Shown here piece after piece: positions 41,978 through 49,697 of a stretch of DNA of 64,000 nt. The first letter of the stretch is position 1; the number at the start of each line of letters is the position of its first letter. The position numbers and the translations under genes are program-made. Source of the stretch: Streptomyces typhae (GTDB lineage Bacteria > Actinomycetota > Actinomycetes > Streptomycetales > Streptomycetaceae); contig NZ_WPNZ01000019.1 of the NCBI RefSeq assembly GCF_009755605.1, forward strand, positions 1 to 64,000, written 5' to 3'. The notes below the pieces were generated by a model that saw nothing but the letters and a program-made list of their open reading frames with translations, was not told the DNA's origin and did no database searches.

Positions 41978-43248
41978 TCCTTGATCAGCCCGGCGTCGTG
42001 CAGGGCGTCCGCCGCGGCGGCGACGGTCGCGAACGGCAGCCCGGACCGCTCGGCGACGTCGAGCAGACCGTGCTCGCCGTCGGAGAGGCTGAGCACCCAC
42101 AGCATCGCCATCTGGGCCTGCTTCGCGTCGCTGCGGCCACCGAGCGAGTCGTACAGCCCCCTGCGCCCCAACTGCGGCTCGCCGTAGGGGCTGAGGTTCA
42201 CGTACCGCCGGTTGCGGTCGAGCACGCCGAACGCCTCGCGGCAGACGGCGAGCGTATCCGTCATCGCCTCCGGGGAGACGAAGTCCGGGTTGTCCGCCGA
42301 CGTGTGGTACTCGGGGTACCCGGCGTAGGGGGTCCGGCTGAGCGAGCCCACTCCGAGGTCGAAACCCGGCGAGCAGTACTGCCGCTCGTCGTATCCGTAC
42401 GGGGTGAACTCGGTGACCCGGTGCGGGCGTTCGGAGGCGGCGAGGACGTGCCGCAGGACCCGGTCGATCTCCGCGTCGCCGCGCCTGCTCTGCTTGTACG
42501 TCAGCTGCCCCGAGTCCCCGGCGCAGGCGAGCACGAGCCCGTGCTTGACCCGCTCGATCCGCTCCGCGTTGCGGGCCAGCCACGTGATCGCCCCGATGGT
42601 GCCGGGCGCGTAGACGAACCGGTAGGTGTAGTACGGGGATTCCTCGGCGAGCGCCCGCGCCAGGTACGTCGCCACCGCGATCCCGGCGAGGTTGTCGTTG
42701 GCCAGCGACGGGTGGCAGACGTGGCAGGAGACGATCACCTCGTCGGGCACCCGCCCCGGGACGACGTGCTCGGCGTAGGTGAGGTGCCCGTCCTTGAGGG
42801 TGGAGTCGATCCGCACCTCGTAGTCGCCTTCGGGCAGCGCGTCCAGGGTGTCCTGCGCCAGGCAGAACCCCCACTCCGGCTTGTAGTAGCTGGTGCGGTA
42901 CGGCACCCAGGACGGACGATCCGGCAGGGTGTGCAGATGGGCGCGCAGCTCCGCCAGCGGCATGGTCCGCGCCACCGGCACGCTGTAGCCGAGGACGTGC
43001 AGGCTGGACGCGGCGAAGTCGACGACGCGGTTGCCCGCGCCGTCGGCGACGTAGGCGTCCCGGATGTTCCACTCCTGCGGGACCGTCCAGTCGAGGACCT
43101 GCGTCCCGGTCGGCACCTCGTGCACCTGGAGCGGAACGTACTCGCCGACGATGTCCAGGGTGGCGCGCACCCCGTCGCCCGTGATGCTCCGGCAGAGCGG
43201 GTACAACCGCTCCACCAGGGCGTGCATCTCCTCGCCCGCCGAGGTCAT
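41974..43248 (-). CDS. DUF4910/aminopeptidase-domain protein with winged helix
   Basis: A 424-residue protein of the DUF4910/DUF2172 family, which has a zinc-aminopeptidase (M28-like) core and a C-terminal winged-helix domain. Potential metal ligands are in VSCHVCHPSLANDNLAG and near EYHTSADN. The C-terminal segment (AKQAQMAMLWVLSLSDG to ALHDAGLIKE) looks like the winged helix. Relatives are common in bacterial surface-polysaccharide clusters, but their substrate is unclear; amide hydrolysis on an amino-sugar or aminoacyl-modified sugar is one idea. Confidence 0.85.
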   Translation of the reverse strand: MTSAGEEMHALVERLYPLCRSITGDGVRATLDIVGEYVPLQVHEVPTGTQVLDWTVPQEWNIRDAYVADGAGNRVVDFAASSLHVLGYSVPVARTMPLAELRAHLHTLPDRPSWVPYRTSYYKPEWGFCLAQDTLDALPEGDYEVRIDSTLKDGHLTYAEHVVPGRVPDEVIVSCHVCHPSLANDNLAGIAVATYLARALAEESPYYTYRFVYAPGTIGAITWLARNAERIERVKHGLVLACAGDSGQLTYKQSRRGDAEIDRVLRHVLAASERPHRVTEFTPYGYDERQYCSPGFDLGVGSLSRTPYAGYPEYHTSADNPDFVSPEAMTDTLAVCREAFGVLDRNRRYVNLSPYGEPQLGRRGLYDSLGGRSDAKQAQMAMLWVLSLSDGEHGLLDVAERSGLPFATVAAAADALHDAGLIKE

Positions 43249-44270
43249 CGGCGCCACCGCAGGGTGTCGTCGACGGCCCCGGCCTCGGACGCCGCGCGCA
43301 GCACGGCGAGGCGGGTGAAGCGGTCCTCGAAGTCCTCCCGGGTCAACCCGTGCTCGCGGTAGGCGTCGGCGAGTTCGACCGCCCCCCGCGCGACCGTCCA
43401 CTCGCAGTCGAAGCCGGGGATCGCCGCGCGGAACCGGGAGAAGTCCACCCGGTAGGACCGCGGGTCGGCCCCCGTCTCGCCGGTGATGACCACCTTGGCG
43501 CCCGCCACCGCGTCGGCTACCTGCTCGGCGATCTCGGCGACGGTGACGTTGTTGGCCTCGCTGCCGATGTTGAACGCCCGGTCGTGCACCGCCTCACGGG
43601 GCGCGGTCAGCGCGGCCGTGAAGGCCCGCGCGATGTCGGCGGCGTGCACCAGCGGGCGCCAGGGCGTGCCGTCGGAGAGCACGAGGACCTCGCCGGAGAG
43701 CAGCGCGTGGCCCACCAGGTTGTTGAGGACGATGTCGGCGCGCAGCCGCGGCGAGTAGCCGAAGGCGGTCGCGTTGCGCATGAACACCGGGGTGAAGTCG
43801 TCGTCGGCCAGGTCGTGCAGGTCGTCCTCGACCCGCACCTTGGACTCCGCGTACGGGGTCACGGGACGCAGCGGGGCGTCCTCGCCCACCAGCTCCTCGC
43901 CGCCCGCGGCCCCGTACACCGAGCACGTCGACGCGTACAGGAAGCGCCGCACCCCGGCCTCCCTGGCGAGCCGGGCGAGCGTGACCGACGCGTGGTGGTT
44001 GATGTCGTAGGTGAGGTCCGGCGCGAGGGCGCCCAGCGGGTCGTTGGACAGCGCGGCCAGGTGGATCACGGCGTCCACCCCGGCCACGTGCTCGGCGGTG
44101 ACGTCCCGCAGGTCCACCCGGTGCCCCGGCGGGTCCGCGGGCGCGGGGCCGAGGACGCAGTCGGCGAACAGGCCGGAGTCGAGACCGACGACCTCGTGCC
44201 CGGCGGCGGCGAGGACCGGGGCCATCACGGTGCCCAGGTAGCCCTGGTGGCCGGTCAGCAGTACGCGCAT
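43245..44270 (-). CDS. NAD-dependent epimerase/dehydratase (extended SDR), nucleotide-sugar enzyme
   Basis: A 341-residue extended short-chain dehydrogenase. The Rossmann motif is VLLTGHQGYLGTVM, the catalytic Ser region is YASTCSVYG, and YAESK gives the YxxxK pair. These are typical of GalE/RfbB-like nucleotide-sugar epimerases, dehydratases and reductases. Neighbouring nucleotidyltransferase and C-methyltransferase genes suggest it reduces or epimerises a branched, activated sugar. It overlaps the aminopeptidase-like gene by four bases. Confidence 0.92.
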   Translation of the reverse strand: MRVLLTGHQGYLGTVMAPVLAAAGHEVVGLDSGLFADCVLGPAPADPPGHRVDLRDVTAEHVAGVDAVIHLAALSNDPLGALAPDLTYDINHHASVTLARLAREAGVRRFLYASTCSVYGAAGGEELVGEDAPLRPVTPYAESKVRVEDDLHDLADDDFTPVFMRNATAFGYSPRLRADIVLNNLVGHALLSGEVLVLSDGTPWRPLVHAADIARAFTAALTAPREAVHDRAFNIGSEANNVTVAEIAEQVADAVAGAKVVITGETGADPRSYRVDFSRFRAAIPGFDCEWTVARGAVELADAYREHGLTREDFEDRFTRLAVLRAASEAGAVDDTLRWRR

Positions 44271-44273
44271 GGT

Positions 44274-44921
44274 TCAGTTCCCCAGGTTCAGAGTGAGTTT
44301 GGTGACGGCGAACGCCTCGGCGTAGCGCGCCTGGCATTCGATTCCGCGGATCCGGGCGAGGCCGAGGAAGGCCTCCCGGTCGTACCAGGGCCGGTGCCGC
44401 TGTGAGGGGTAGTGCTCCTGGAGCAGCCGCACCTTCTCTTCGGCGGTCTCCGGCGACAGCGGCTGGTACGCCACCGGGCGGCCGAGGTCGCCGTCCCACT
44501 TGACGATCTCGTAGCCGAGTACGAGGTGGTCGCGGAACGCGGTGGTCATCAGCTGCGCCAGGCCGCGGTGGTCCTGGTGCGCGTCGTCGGTGCGCGGGGC
44601 GAGGATCAGGTCGGGGTCGGTCCGCTCGCGCAGCTCCTCGACCGCGGCCTTGGCCTCCTCCCAGTGCGCCGGCATCCGGCCGTCCGGCAGCTTGAGGACG
44701 GTCAGGCGCAGGTCGGCGCCGGGGCAGAAGGCGGCGAGCGCGGCCTGCTCCTCCTGCTCGCGCTCGCTGCCGCCGCCGGAGAGCACCAGCGCGTCGACGC
44801 GCAGGCCCGGCCGGGCCGTGCACAGCGCGAGGAGGGTGCCGCCCGCGCCGATGGCGATGTCGTCGCAGTGCGCGCCCACCGCGGCGATCCGGTCCAGGCG
44901 CGCGGCCCCGAGCCCGATCAC
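44274..44921 (-). CDS. PIG-L/LmbE-family zinc deacetylase
   Basis: A 215-residue LmbE-like N-deacetylase. The zinc-binding AHCDDIAIGAGG (AHxDD) and the downstream HQDH are both present. Members de-N-acetylate N-acetylglucosaminyl groups or related amides. The GTG at 44921 overlaps the nucleotidyltransferase stop (GTGA). In this operon it may free an amino sugar for further modification. Confidence 0.9.
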   Translation of the reverse strand: MIGLGAARLDRIAAVGAHCDDIAIGAGGTLLALCTARPGLRVDALVLSGGGSEREQEEQAALAAFCPGADLRLTVLKLPDGRMPAHWEEAKAAVEELRERTDPDLILAPRTDDAHQDHRGLAQLMTTAFRDHLVLGYEIVKWDGDLGRPVAYQPLSPETAEEKVRLLQEHYPSQRHRPWYDREAFLGLARIRGIECQARYAEAFAVTKLTLNLGN

Positions 44922-45745
44922 GCGCGCGCTCCCGCGGTGTCCCCGCGGCCGGCCGCGCCCGCCCCGGCGGCGTCCCGTTCCCACACGGCCCACGGGCGGT
45001 CGCCCACCGCGTACGCGGCGTCCAGCGCGGCGCGCTCCTTCACGGTGTCGGTAGGCTTCCAGAAGCCGCGGTGCTGGTGCGCCACGAGCCGTCCGCGCTT
45101 GGCCAGTTGGGCGCAGCCGTCGGCGACCAGGTCCCCGTTCTCGGGGATGTGGTCGAAGACCTCCTGGCGGAGCACGAAGTAGCCGCCGTTCTCCCACAGC
45201 GGCAGCTCGCTCACCGCGGTGATGCCGCCCACCAGGCCGTCCTCGCCCAGCTCCACGCAGTGGAACGAGGACTGCGGCGGCACCACCATCATCGACGCGC
45301 CCGCGTCACGCCGGGAGAAGGAGTCGATCATCTCCGGCAGCGGGGCGTCGGTGAGCACGTCCGCGTAGTTGGCGAGGAACATCTCGTCGCCGTCCAAGTG
45401 GTGCCGCACCCGGCGCAGGCGCTCCCCGATCGGCGACTCGATGCCGGTCTGGGCGAACGTGATCGTCCAGTCGGCGATGTCGGTGGAGAGCAGCTCGGTC
45501 TGCCCGCCGCGCAGCACGAAGTCGTTGGACGTGGTCTCCTCGTAGTGCAGGAAGAAGTCCTTGATGTGGTGGGCGCCGTAGCCGAGGCACAGGATGAACT
45601 CCTTGTGCCCGAAGTGCGCGTAGTAGCGCATGACGTGCCAGATCAGCGGGCGCGGGCCGACCATCGCCATCGGCTTGGGCACGTCGTCGGACGCGCCGCT
45701 GCGCATCCGCATCCCGTAACCGCCGCAGAACAGGACGACCTTCAT
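44918..45745 (-). CDS. Sugar nucleotidyltransferase (glucose-1-phosphate cytidylyltransferase-like)
   Basis: A 275-residue nucleotidyltransferase. The N-terminal CGGYGMRMR loop with downstream PKPMAMVGPRPLIWH binds the nucleotide. The block LCLGYGAHHIKDFF and the pattern SNDF and GGYFVLRQEVFD resemble RfbF/DdhA, which make CDP-glucose. The matching CDP-glucose 4,6-dehydratase is not in the window. The C-terminal 20 residues are Ala/Gly-rich. It probably makes the activated precursor for the adjacent methyltransferase and epimerase. Confidence 0.88.
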   Translation of the reverse strand: MKVVLFCGGYGMRMRSGASDDVPKPMAMVGPRPLIWHVMRYYAHFGHKEFILCLGYGAHHIKDFFLHYEETTSNDFVLRGGQTELLSTDIADWTITFAQTGIESPIGERLRRVRHHLDGDEMFLANYADVLTDAPLPEMIDSFSRRDAGASMMVVPPQSSFHCVELGEDGLVGGITAVSELPLWENGGYFVLRQEVFDHIPENGDLVADGCAQLAKRGRLVAHQHRGFWKPTDTVKERAALDAAYAVGDRPWAVWERDAAGAGAAGRGDTAGARA

Positions 45746-47004
45746 GCTGTGACCTCTCTCACGCCATCGGTCTCGACGATGCTCAGTTCCGGGATGGGGA
45801 AGACCAGGCGGCCGCCCCACTCGTGCACGAAGGACAGCTGCTCGACCAGCTCGGTCCGCAGGTTCCACGGCAGGACGAGCACATAGTCCGGCTTGTCGGC
45901 GGCTATCTGCTCGGGCGGCAGGATCGGGACGCGGGTGCCCGGCGTGAACCTGCCGTGCTTGTAGGGGTTGCGGTCGACCGTGTACGCGAGCAGGTCGGGG
46001 CGGATGCCGCAGTGGTTGAGCAGGGTGTTGCCCTTGCCGGGGGCGCCGTAGCCGACGACGGTCTCGCCGCGTTCGGCCGCCCCGACGAGGAACTTGAGGA
46101 GGTCCCGGCGCACCTTGGCCACGCGGGCGGAGAACTCCGTGTACCCGGACAGCTCCTGGAGCCCGGCGGCCTTCTCCCGCGCCAGTACGTCGGTGACCTG
46201 CCGGGACGGCTCGCCCGCCACCTCGGCGGGGCGGGCCCACAGCCGGATGGAGCCGCCGTGCGTGGGCAGCAACTCGACGTCCACGAGCGTGAGTCCGCCG
46301 CTCGCGAGGGCCCGGATCGCGGACGCCACCGTGTAGTACTGGAAGTGCTCGTGGTAGATCGTGTCGTACTGGTTCTCCTCGATCAGGGTCAGCAGGTGCT
46401 GCACCTCGATGGAGACCCAGCCGTCGTCGGCGACCAGGGCGCGCAGCCCCTTGGTGAAGCCGACCACGTCGGGGATGTGCGCGTACACGTTGTTCGCCAC
46501 GACCAGGTTCGCGGGGCCGTGTTCGGCGCGGACGGCCGCGCCGGTGTCCGGGTCGAGGAACTTCGTGAGCGTGGGGACGCCCGCCTTGCGTGCCGCGGCG
46601 CCGACGTTCACCGACGGCTCGATGCCGAGGCAGCGGATCCTGCGCTCCACGACGTGCCGCAGCAGGTAGCCGTCGTTGCTGGCGACCTCCACCACGAAGG
46701 CGGCGGAGCCGTCGGCGCCGAGCCCGACCCGCTCGACGGCGTCGGCGACGAACGTGCGCGCGTGCTCCACCCAGGAGGTGGAGAAGGAGGAGAAGTACGC
46801 GTACTCGCTGAACGTCTCCTCCGGCGTGATCAGCGGCGGGATCTGCGCGAGCCAGCAGTCCGTGCAGACCCGCAGGTGCAGCGGGTACGTCGGCTCCGCC
46901 CTGTCCAGTTGGTCCGCGGCGAGAAAGCTCTCGCACGGCGGGGTCGCCCCCAGGTCGACGACGCTCGCCAGCGCCGTCGAGTCGCAGAGTCGGCATCGTG
47001 TCAT
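45742..47004 (-). CDS. Sugar C-methyltransferase (TylCIII/NovU-type)
   Basis: A 420-residue SAM-dependent methyltransferase of the deoxysugar C-3 methyltransferase group. It has the N-terminal zinc-binding cysteines (C4-x2-C7 and C47-x2-C50), a SAM motif (FVVEVASNDGYLL) and the C-terminal domain with VVGYGAPGKGNTLLN. The YHEHFQYYT block holds conserved active-site Tyr and His residues of the family. It branches a nucleotide 4-keto sugar, implying a methyl-branched sugar in the glycan. The ATG overlaps the glycosyltransferase stop by four bases. Confidence 0.92.
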   Translation of the reverse strand: MTRCRLCDSTALASVVDLGATPPCESFLAADQLDRAEPTYPLHLRVCTDCWLAQIPPLITPEETFSEYAYFSSFSTSWVEHARTFVADAVERVGLGADGSAAFVVEVASNDGYLLRHVVERRIRCLGIEPSVNVGAAARKAGVPTLTKFLDPDTGAAVRAEHGPANLVVANNVYAHIPDVVGFTKGLRALVADDGWVSIEVQHLLTLIEENQYDTIYHEHFQYYTVASAIRALASGGLTLVDVELLPTHGGSIRLWARPAEVAGEPSRQVTDVLAREKAAGLQELSGYTEFSARVAKVRRDLLKFLVGAAERGETVVGYGAPGKGNTLLNHCGIRPDLLAYTVDRNPYKHGRFTPGTRVPILPPEQIAADKPDYVLVLPWNLRTELVEQLSFVHEWGGRLVFPIPELSIVETDGVREVTA

Positions 47005-48368
47005 CTACGTCCCCCATTTCTGCTCGCGCGGTGCCCCCACCGCGAGCCTGTGCTTCCATCCCCTGCCGGCGGCGGGACGTCCCCGCCGCCGGACCGACCC
47101 GCGATCGCGGTGCGGTACCCGTCCGTCAGGCGCTCAAGGCCGACAGCCGGGCTGAAACCCTTCTCGTAACGGAGCCGGGCCGCCTGGCCGAGCTCCCGGT
47201 TGCGTACCGGATCGGCCACGATCCGGCGCAGACAGGACGCGAGCGACGCCGCGTCCTCCGGCCGGTGGAGCAGGCCGGTCACCCCGTCGTCGACGAGTTC
47301 GACGAAGGCGCCGTGGGCGGCGGCGACGGCCGGTACCGCGGCCGCCATGGCCTCCGCGACCACCAGGCCGAACGTCTCCTTGGCCATCGAGGGAGCCACC
47401 ACGGCGACCGATCGCGCTACGGCGTCCCGGCTCTGGACCGGGTCGTACAGGCCGACGAACCGCACGTCGTCGCGGCCCGCGGCCCAGGCCCGCACCTGAG
47501 CCTCCAGCGGCCCCGCCCCGGCGAGCACGAGCGGCACGCCGATCCCGCCGTCCGCCGCGATCAGATCCCACGCGGCCATGAGCAGCGGTATGCCCTTGGT
47601 CTCCGCGAGCCGGCCGAGGAACAGCAGGTGTTCGCCGTCGCCCACGCGGCGGGCGCCCGGGTCCGGCACGAAGTTGTGCTTCACCGCGAGGCGCTCGGCC
47701 GGCATGCCGGACCGCACCAGGATGTCGCGCTGCGCCCCCGAGATGCAGAAGAACCGCTCCACGCCGGACCACCACCGGCGCCGGTTGACCGCCATGCTGA
47801 GGGCGAGCGGCACCGTCGCGAGACGGGAGTTGCGGTAGCAGCCGTGCCGGACGGCGGGCAGCGCCGTCCTCGACCCGACGCACTCGGTGCACTGCCGGCC
47901 GTCGCGGTGCAGCGTGCCCGGCGGGCACACCTGCGTGTAGTTGTGCAGCGTGGCGACGGCGGGCACACCGGCGTCGGCGCAGGCGGCGACCACCGCGGGC
48001 GACAGGAGCGGGAAGACGTTGTGGATGTGCACCACGTCCGGCCGCTCGGCGCGCAGATGGGCGGCGAGCTCCGTGCGGACCTTCGGGTTCCACGGCACGA
48101 GCAGCGGCACCGCGGCCTTGCCGGGCAGGGACCGCGCGGCGATGTCGTCGCTGCGCCGCTCGAACACGTCGACGCGGTGACCGGCCGCGCGCAGCAGCGC
48201 CACCTCCTCGTCGACGACTCTGTTCTCGCCGCTCGGCTGCGTCGAGGAGTAGCGGTTGTGCACCACGAGTACGTGCAGATCGCGCGTGCTGTGCGCGTCG
48301 CGTGTGCGGTGCGAGTCGCGTGTGCCGTGCGAGTCGTGCGTGCTGTGCGAGTCGTGCGTGCCGTGCAT
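47001..48368 (-). CDS. Family 4 glycosyltransferase with repetitive His/Thr/Asp N-terminus
   Basis: A 455-residue GT4 enzyme (GT-B fold). The catalytic domain starts at about residue 31 (LHVLVVHNRYSSTQPSGENR); the donor-binding MAKETFGLVVAEAMA (EX7E) lies in the C-terminal half. Cysteines in the CPPGTLHRDGRQCTEC segment recall a small metal-binding insert seen in related enzymes. The first 30 residues are a degenerate HGTHDSHSTRDSH-type repeat encoded by short tandem repeats, so the true start could be later. The chosen ATG 48368 has GGAGGTG upstream. Confidence 0.9.
   Translation of the reverse strand: MHGTHDSHSTHDSHGTRDSHRTRDAHSTRDLHVLVVHNRYSSTQPSGENRVVDEEVALLRAAGHRVDVFERRSDDIAARSLPGKAAVPLLVPWNPKVRTELAAHLRAERPDVVHIHNVFPLLSPAVVAACADAGVPAVATLHNYTQVCPPGTLHRDGRQCTECVGSRTALPAVRHGCYRNSRLATVPLALSMAVNRRRWWSGVERFFCISGAQRDILVRSGMPAERLAVKHNFVPDPGARRVGDGEHLLFLGRLAETKGIPLLMAAWDLIAADGGIGVPLVLAGAGPLEAQVRAWAAGRDDVRFVGLYDPVQSRDAVARSVAVVAPSMAKETFGLVVAEAMAAAVPAVAAAHGAFVELVDDGVTGLLHRPEDAASLASCLRRIVADPVRNRELGQAARLRYEKGFSPAVGLERLTDGYRTAIAGRSGGGDVPPPAGDGSTGSRWGHRASRNGGRR
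48280..48368 (-). repeat. Degenerate 18-bp tandem repeats in the glycosyltransferase 5' end
   Basis: The plus strand reads as runs of GTGCGAGTCGTGCGTG-like units, about five copies with changes. On the coding strand it gives His/Asp/Thr/Arg hexapeptides. The repeat is in frame and immediately follows the start codon. Confidence 0.8.
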
Positions 48369-48376
48369 GCTTGAGG

Positions 48377-49696
48377 TCACCTCCGGGCCCATCTCGGGAT
48401 ACGTCGTCCAGGGACTGCGGCCGCCGAGAGGGACGGGGCCCCGGCAGGGGCCGCCGCGGATGGCTCGGTGGGCACCGCGAGGAGCGCGGCGGCCAGGGCC
48501 AGGTGCAGCAGATACGGCGAGGCGTCGCCGAGGCCCGCCTCGGTGTACGAGGAGATCGCGCAGTAGCTGATCAGGAAGATCGCGCAGGCCCGCGGCAGCG
48601 ACGGCGGCCGCAGCAGCGCGACACCGCCGAGAGCGACGATCATCAGCGCCACGAGGGTGACACCGATCAGGCCCTGCTCGTGGTAGACGGCCAGCCAGCT
48701 GTTGTCGATGGGCAGGCCGCCGAAGGACTTGTCGCTCAGGCCCACGCCGAACACCTTCTCGCCGGTCGACCGGGGCGCCGCGAGGAGGGCGTCCCAGACC
48801 TTGGCCCGGCCGGTGAGGTTGGAGAGGCTCTCCTGGTCCTGTCCGCGCAGGAACCACGCCTGCACCGCGGAGGCGAACACCACAGCGGCGACCGTGGCGC
48901 ACAGCACCGTCCAGGCGAAGAACCGGCGGGCGGCGGCACTGGTCAGGACGAGCGAGCCGATGGCCAGCGTCAGGCCGACGAGCAGACCGACCGTGGCCGT
49001 ACGGGTGTGGGTCAGCGCGAGCAGGACGAGCGAGACCACGATGACCAGGGCGGCGCTGCGCCCGGTGGTCCTGCGGCCGAGCAGGAGCAGCACGGTGAGC
49101 CCGATGATCACCGCCGAGTACTGTCCGATCTGCGGCGGGGTGAGCGGCCACAGCGCGCCCACGAGGCGCCCGCCGTAGTACTCGGGCATCGCCGTGCCCG
49201 GCGCGACGATCAGTCCCGCGGCCACCAGGACGAGCACCGCGAAGTACATCCGGATGTGGTACCGGACGAACGTCAGACCGCCGTCCCACCAGCGGCTGAG
49301 CAGCCACAGCGTGCCGACGAAGAGGGCGAGGCGGAAGCAGCGGAACAGCGCGCCGTACCCGACCTCCAGATTCGCGCTGGCGATCACGCTCGGCACGAGC
49401 AGCAGGGTGAGCAGGAACACGAAGGCGCTCGGCCTGATCCGCAGCCGCAGGTTGAGCACGAGCGCCAGCGCGAACGCGGACACCAGGGCGCCCATGGTGG
49501 CCATCTGGATGAGGGAGCGGGGCAGCGGGACGACGGTCTTCGCTCCGGCGGAGCCCAGCGTGTTGAGGCCGAGCAGCGCCCAGGCGATCCCCACGGCCTT
49601 GGGCGTGCCGCCGGGGTGTGCCGCGGCGGCGGGCCGGGCGCCCGCCACGTCCGGACTGCCCGGCGGCGGCCCGGCGTAGCGCAGGTCTCCGCTCAT
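48377..49696 (-). CDS. O-antigen polymerase/ligase-like membrane protein (Wzy/WaaL type)
   Basis: A 439-residue protein with about 10 to 12 hydrophobic segments and one longer extracytoplasmic loop (near residues 290-345: SNLTGRAKVWDALL to NSWLAVYHEQG). This is the Wzy_C/O-antigen ligase pattern, in which the loop carries the conserved Arg and His. It would polymerise or ligate lipid-linked repeat units. The ATG at 49696 lies one base after the beta-helix gene's stop codon. Hydrophilic Ala/Pro-rich ends flank the membrane region. Confidence 0.87.
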   Translation of the reverse strand: MSGDLRYAGPPPGSPDVAGARPAAAAHPGGTPKAVGIAWALLGLNTLGSAGAKTVVPLPRSLIQMATMGALVSAFALALVLNLRLRIRPSAFVFLLTLLLVPSVIASANLEVGYGALFRCFRLALFVGTLWLLSRWWDGGLTFVRYHIRMYFAVLVLVAAGLIVAPGTAMPEYYGGRLVGALWPLTPPQIGQYSAVIIGLTVLLLLGRRTTGRSAALVIVVSLVLLALTHTRTATVGLLVGLTLAIGSLVLTSAAARRFFAWTVLCATVAAVVFASAVQAWFLRGQDQESLSNLTGRAKVWDALLAAPRSTGEKVFGVGLSDKSFGGLPIDNSWLAVYHEQGLIGVTLVALMIVALGGVALLRPPSLPRACAIFLISYCAISSYTEAGLGDASPYLLHLALAAALLAVPTEPSAAAPAGAPSLSAAAVPGRRIPRWARR

Positions 49697-49697
49697 C

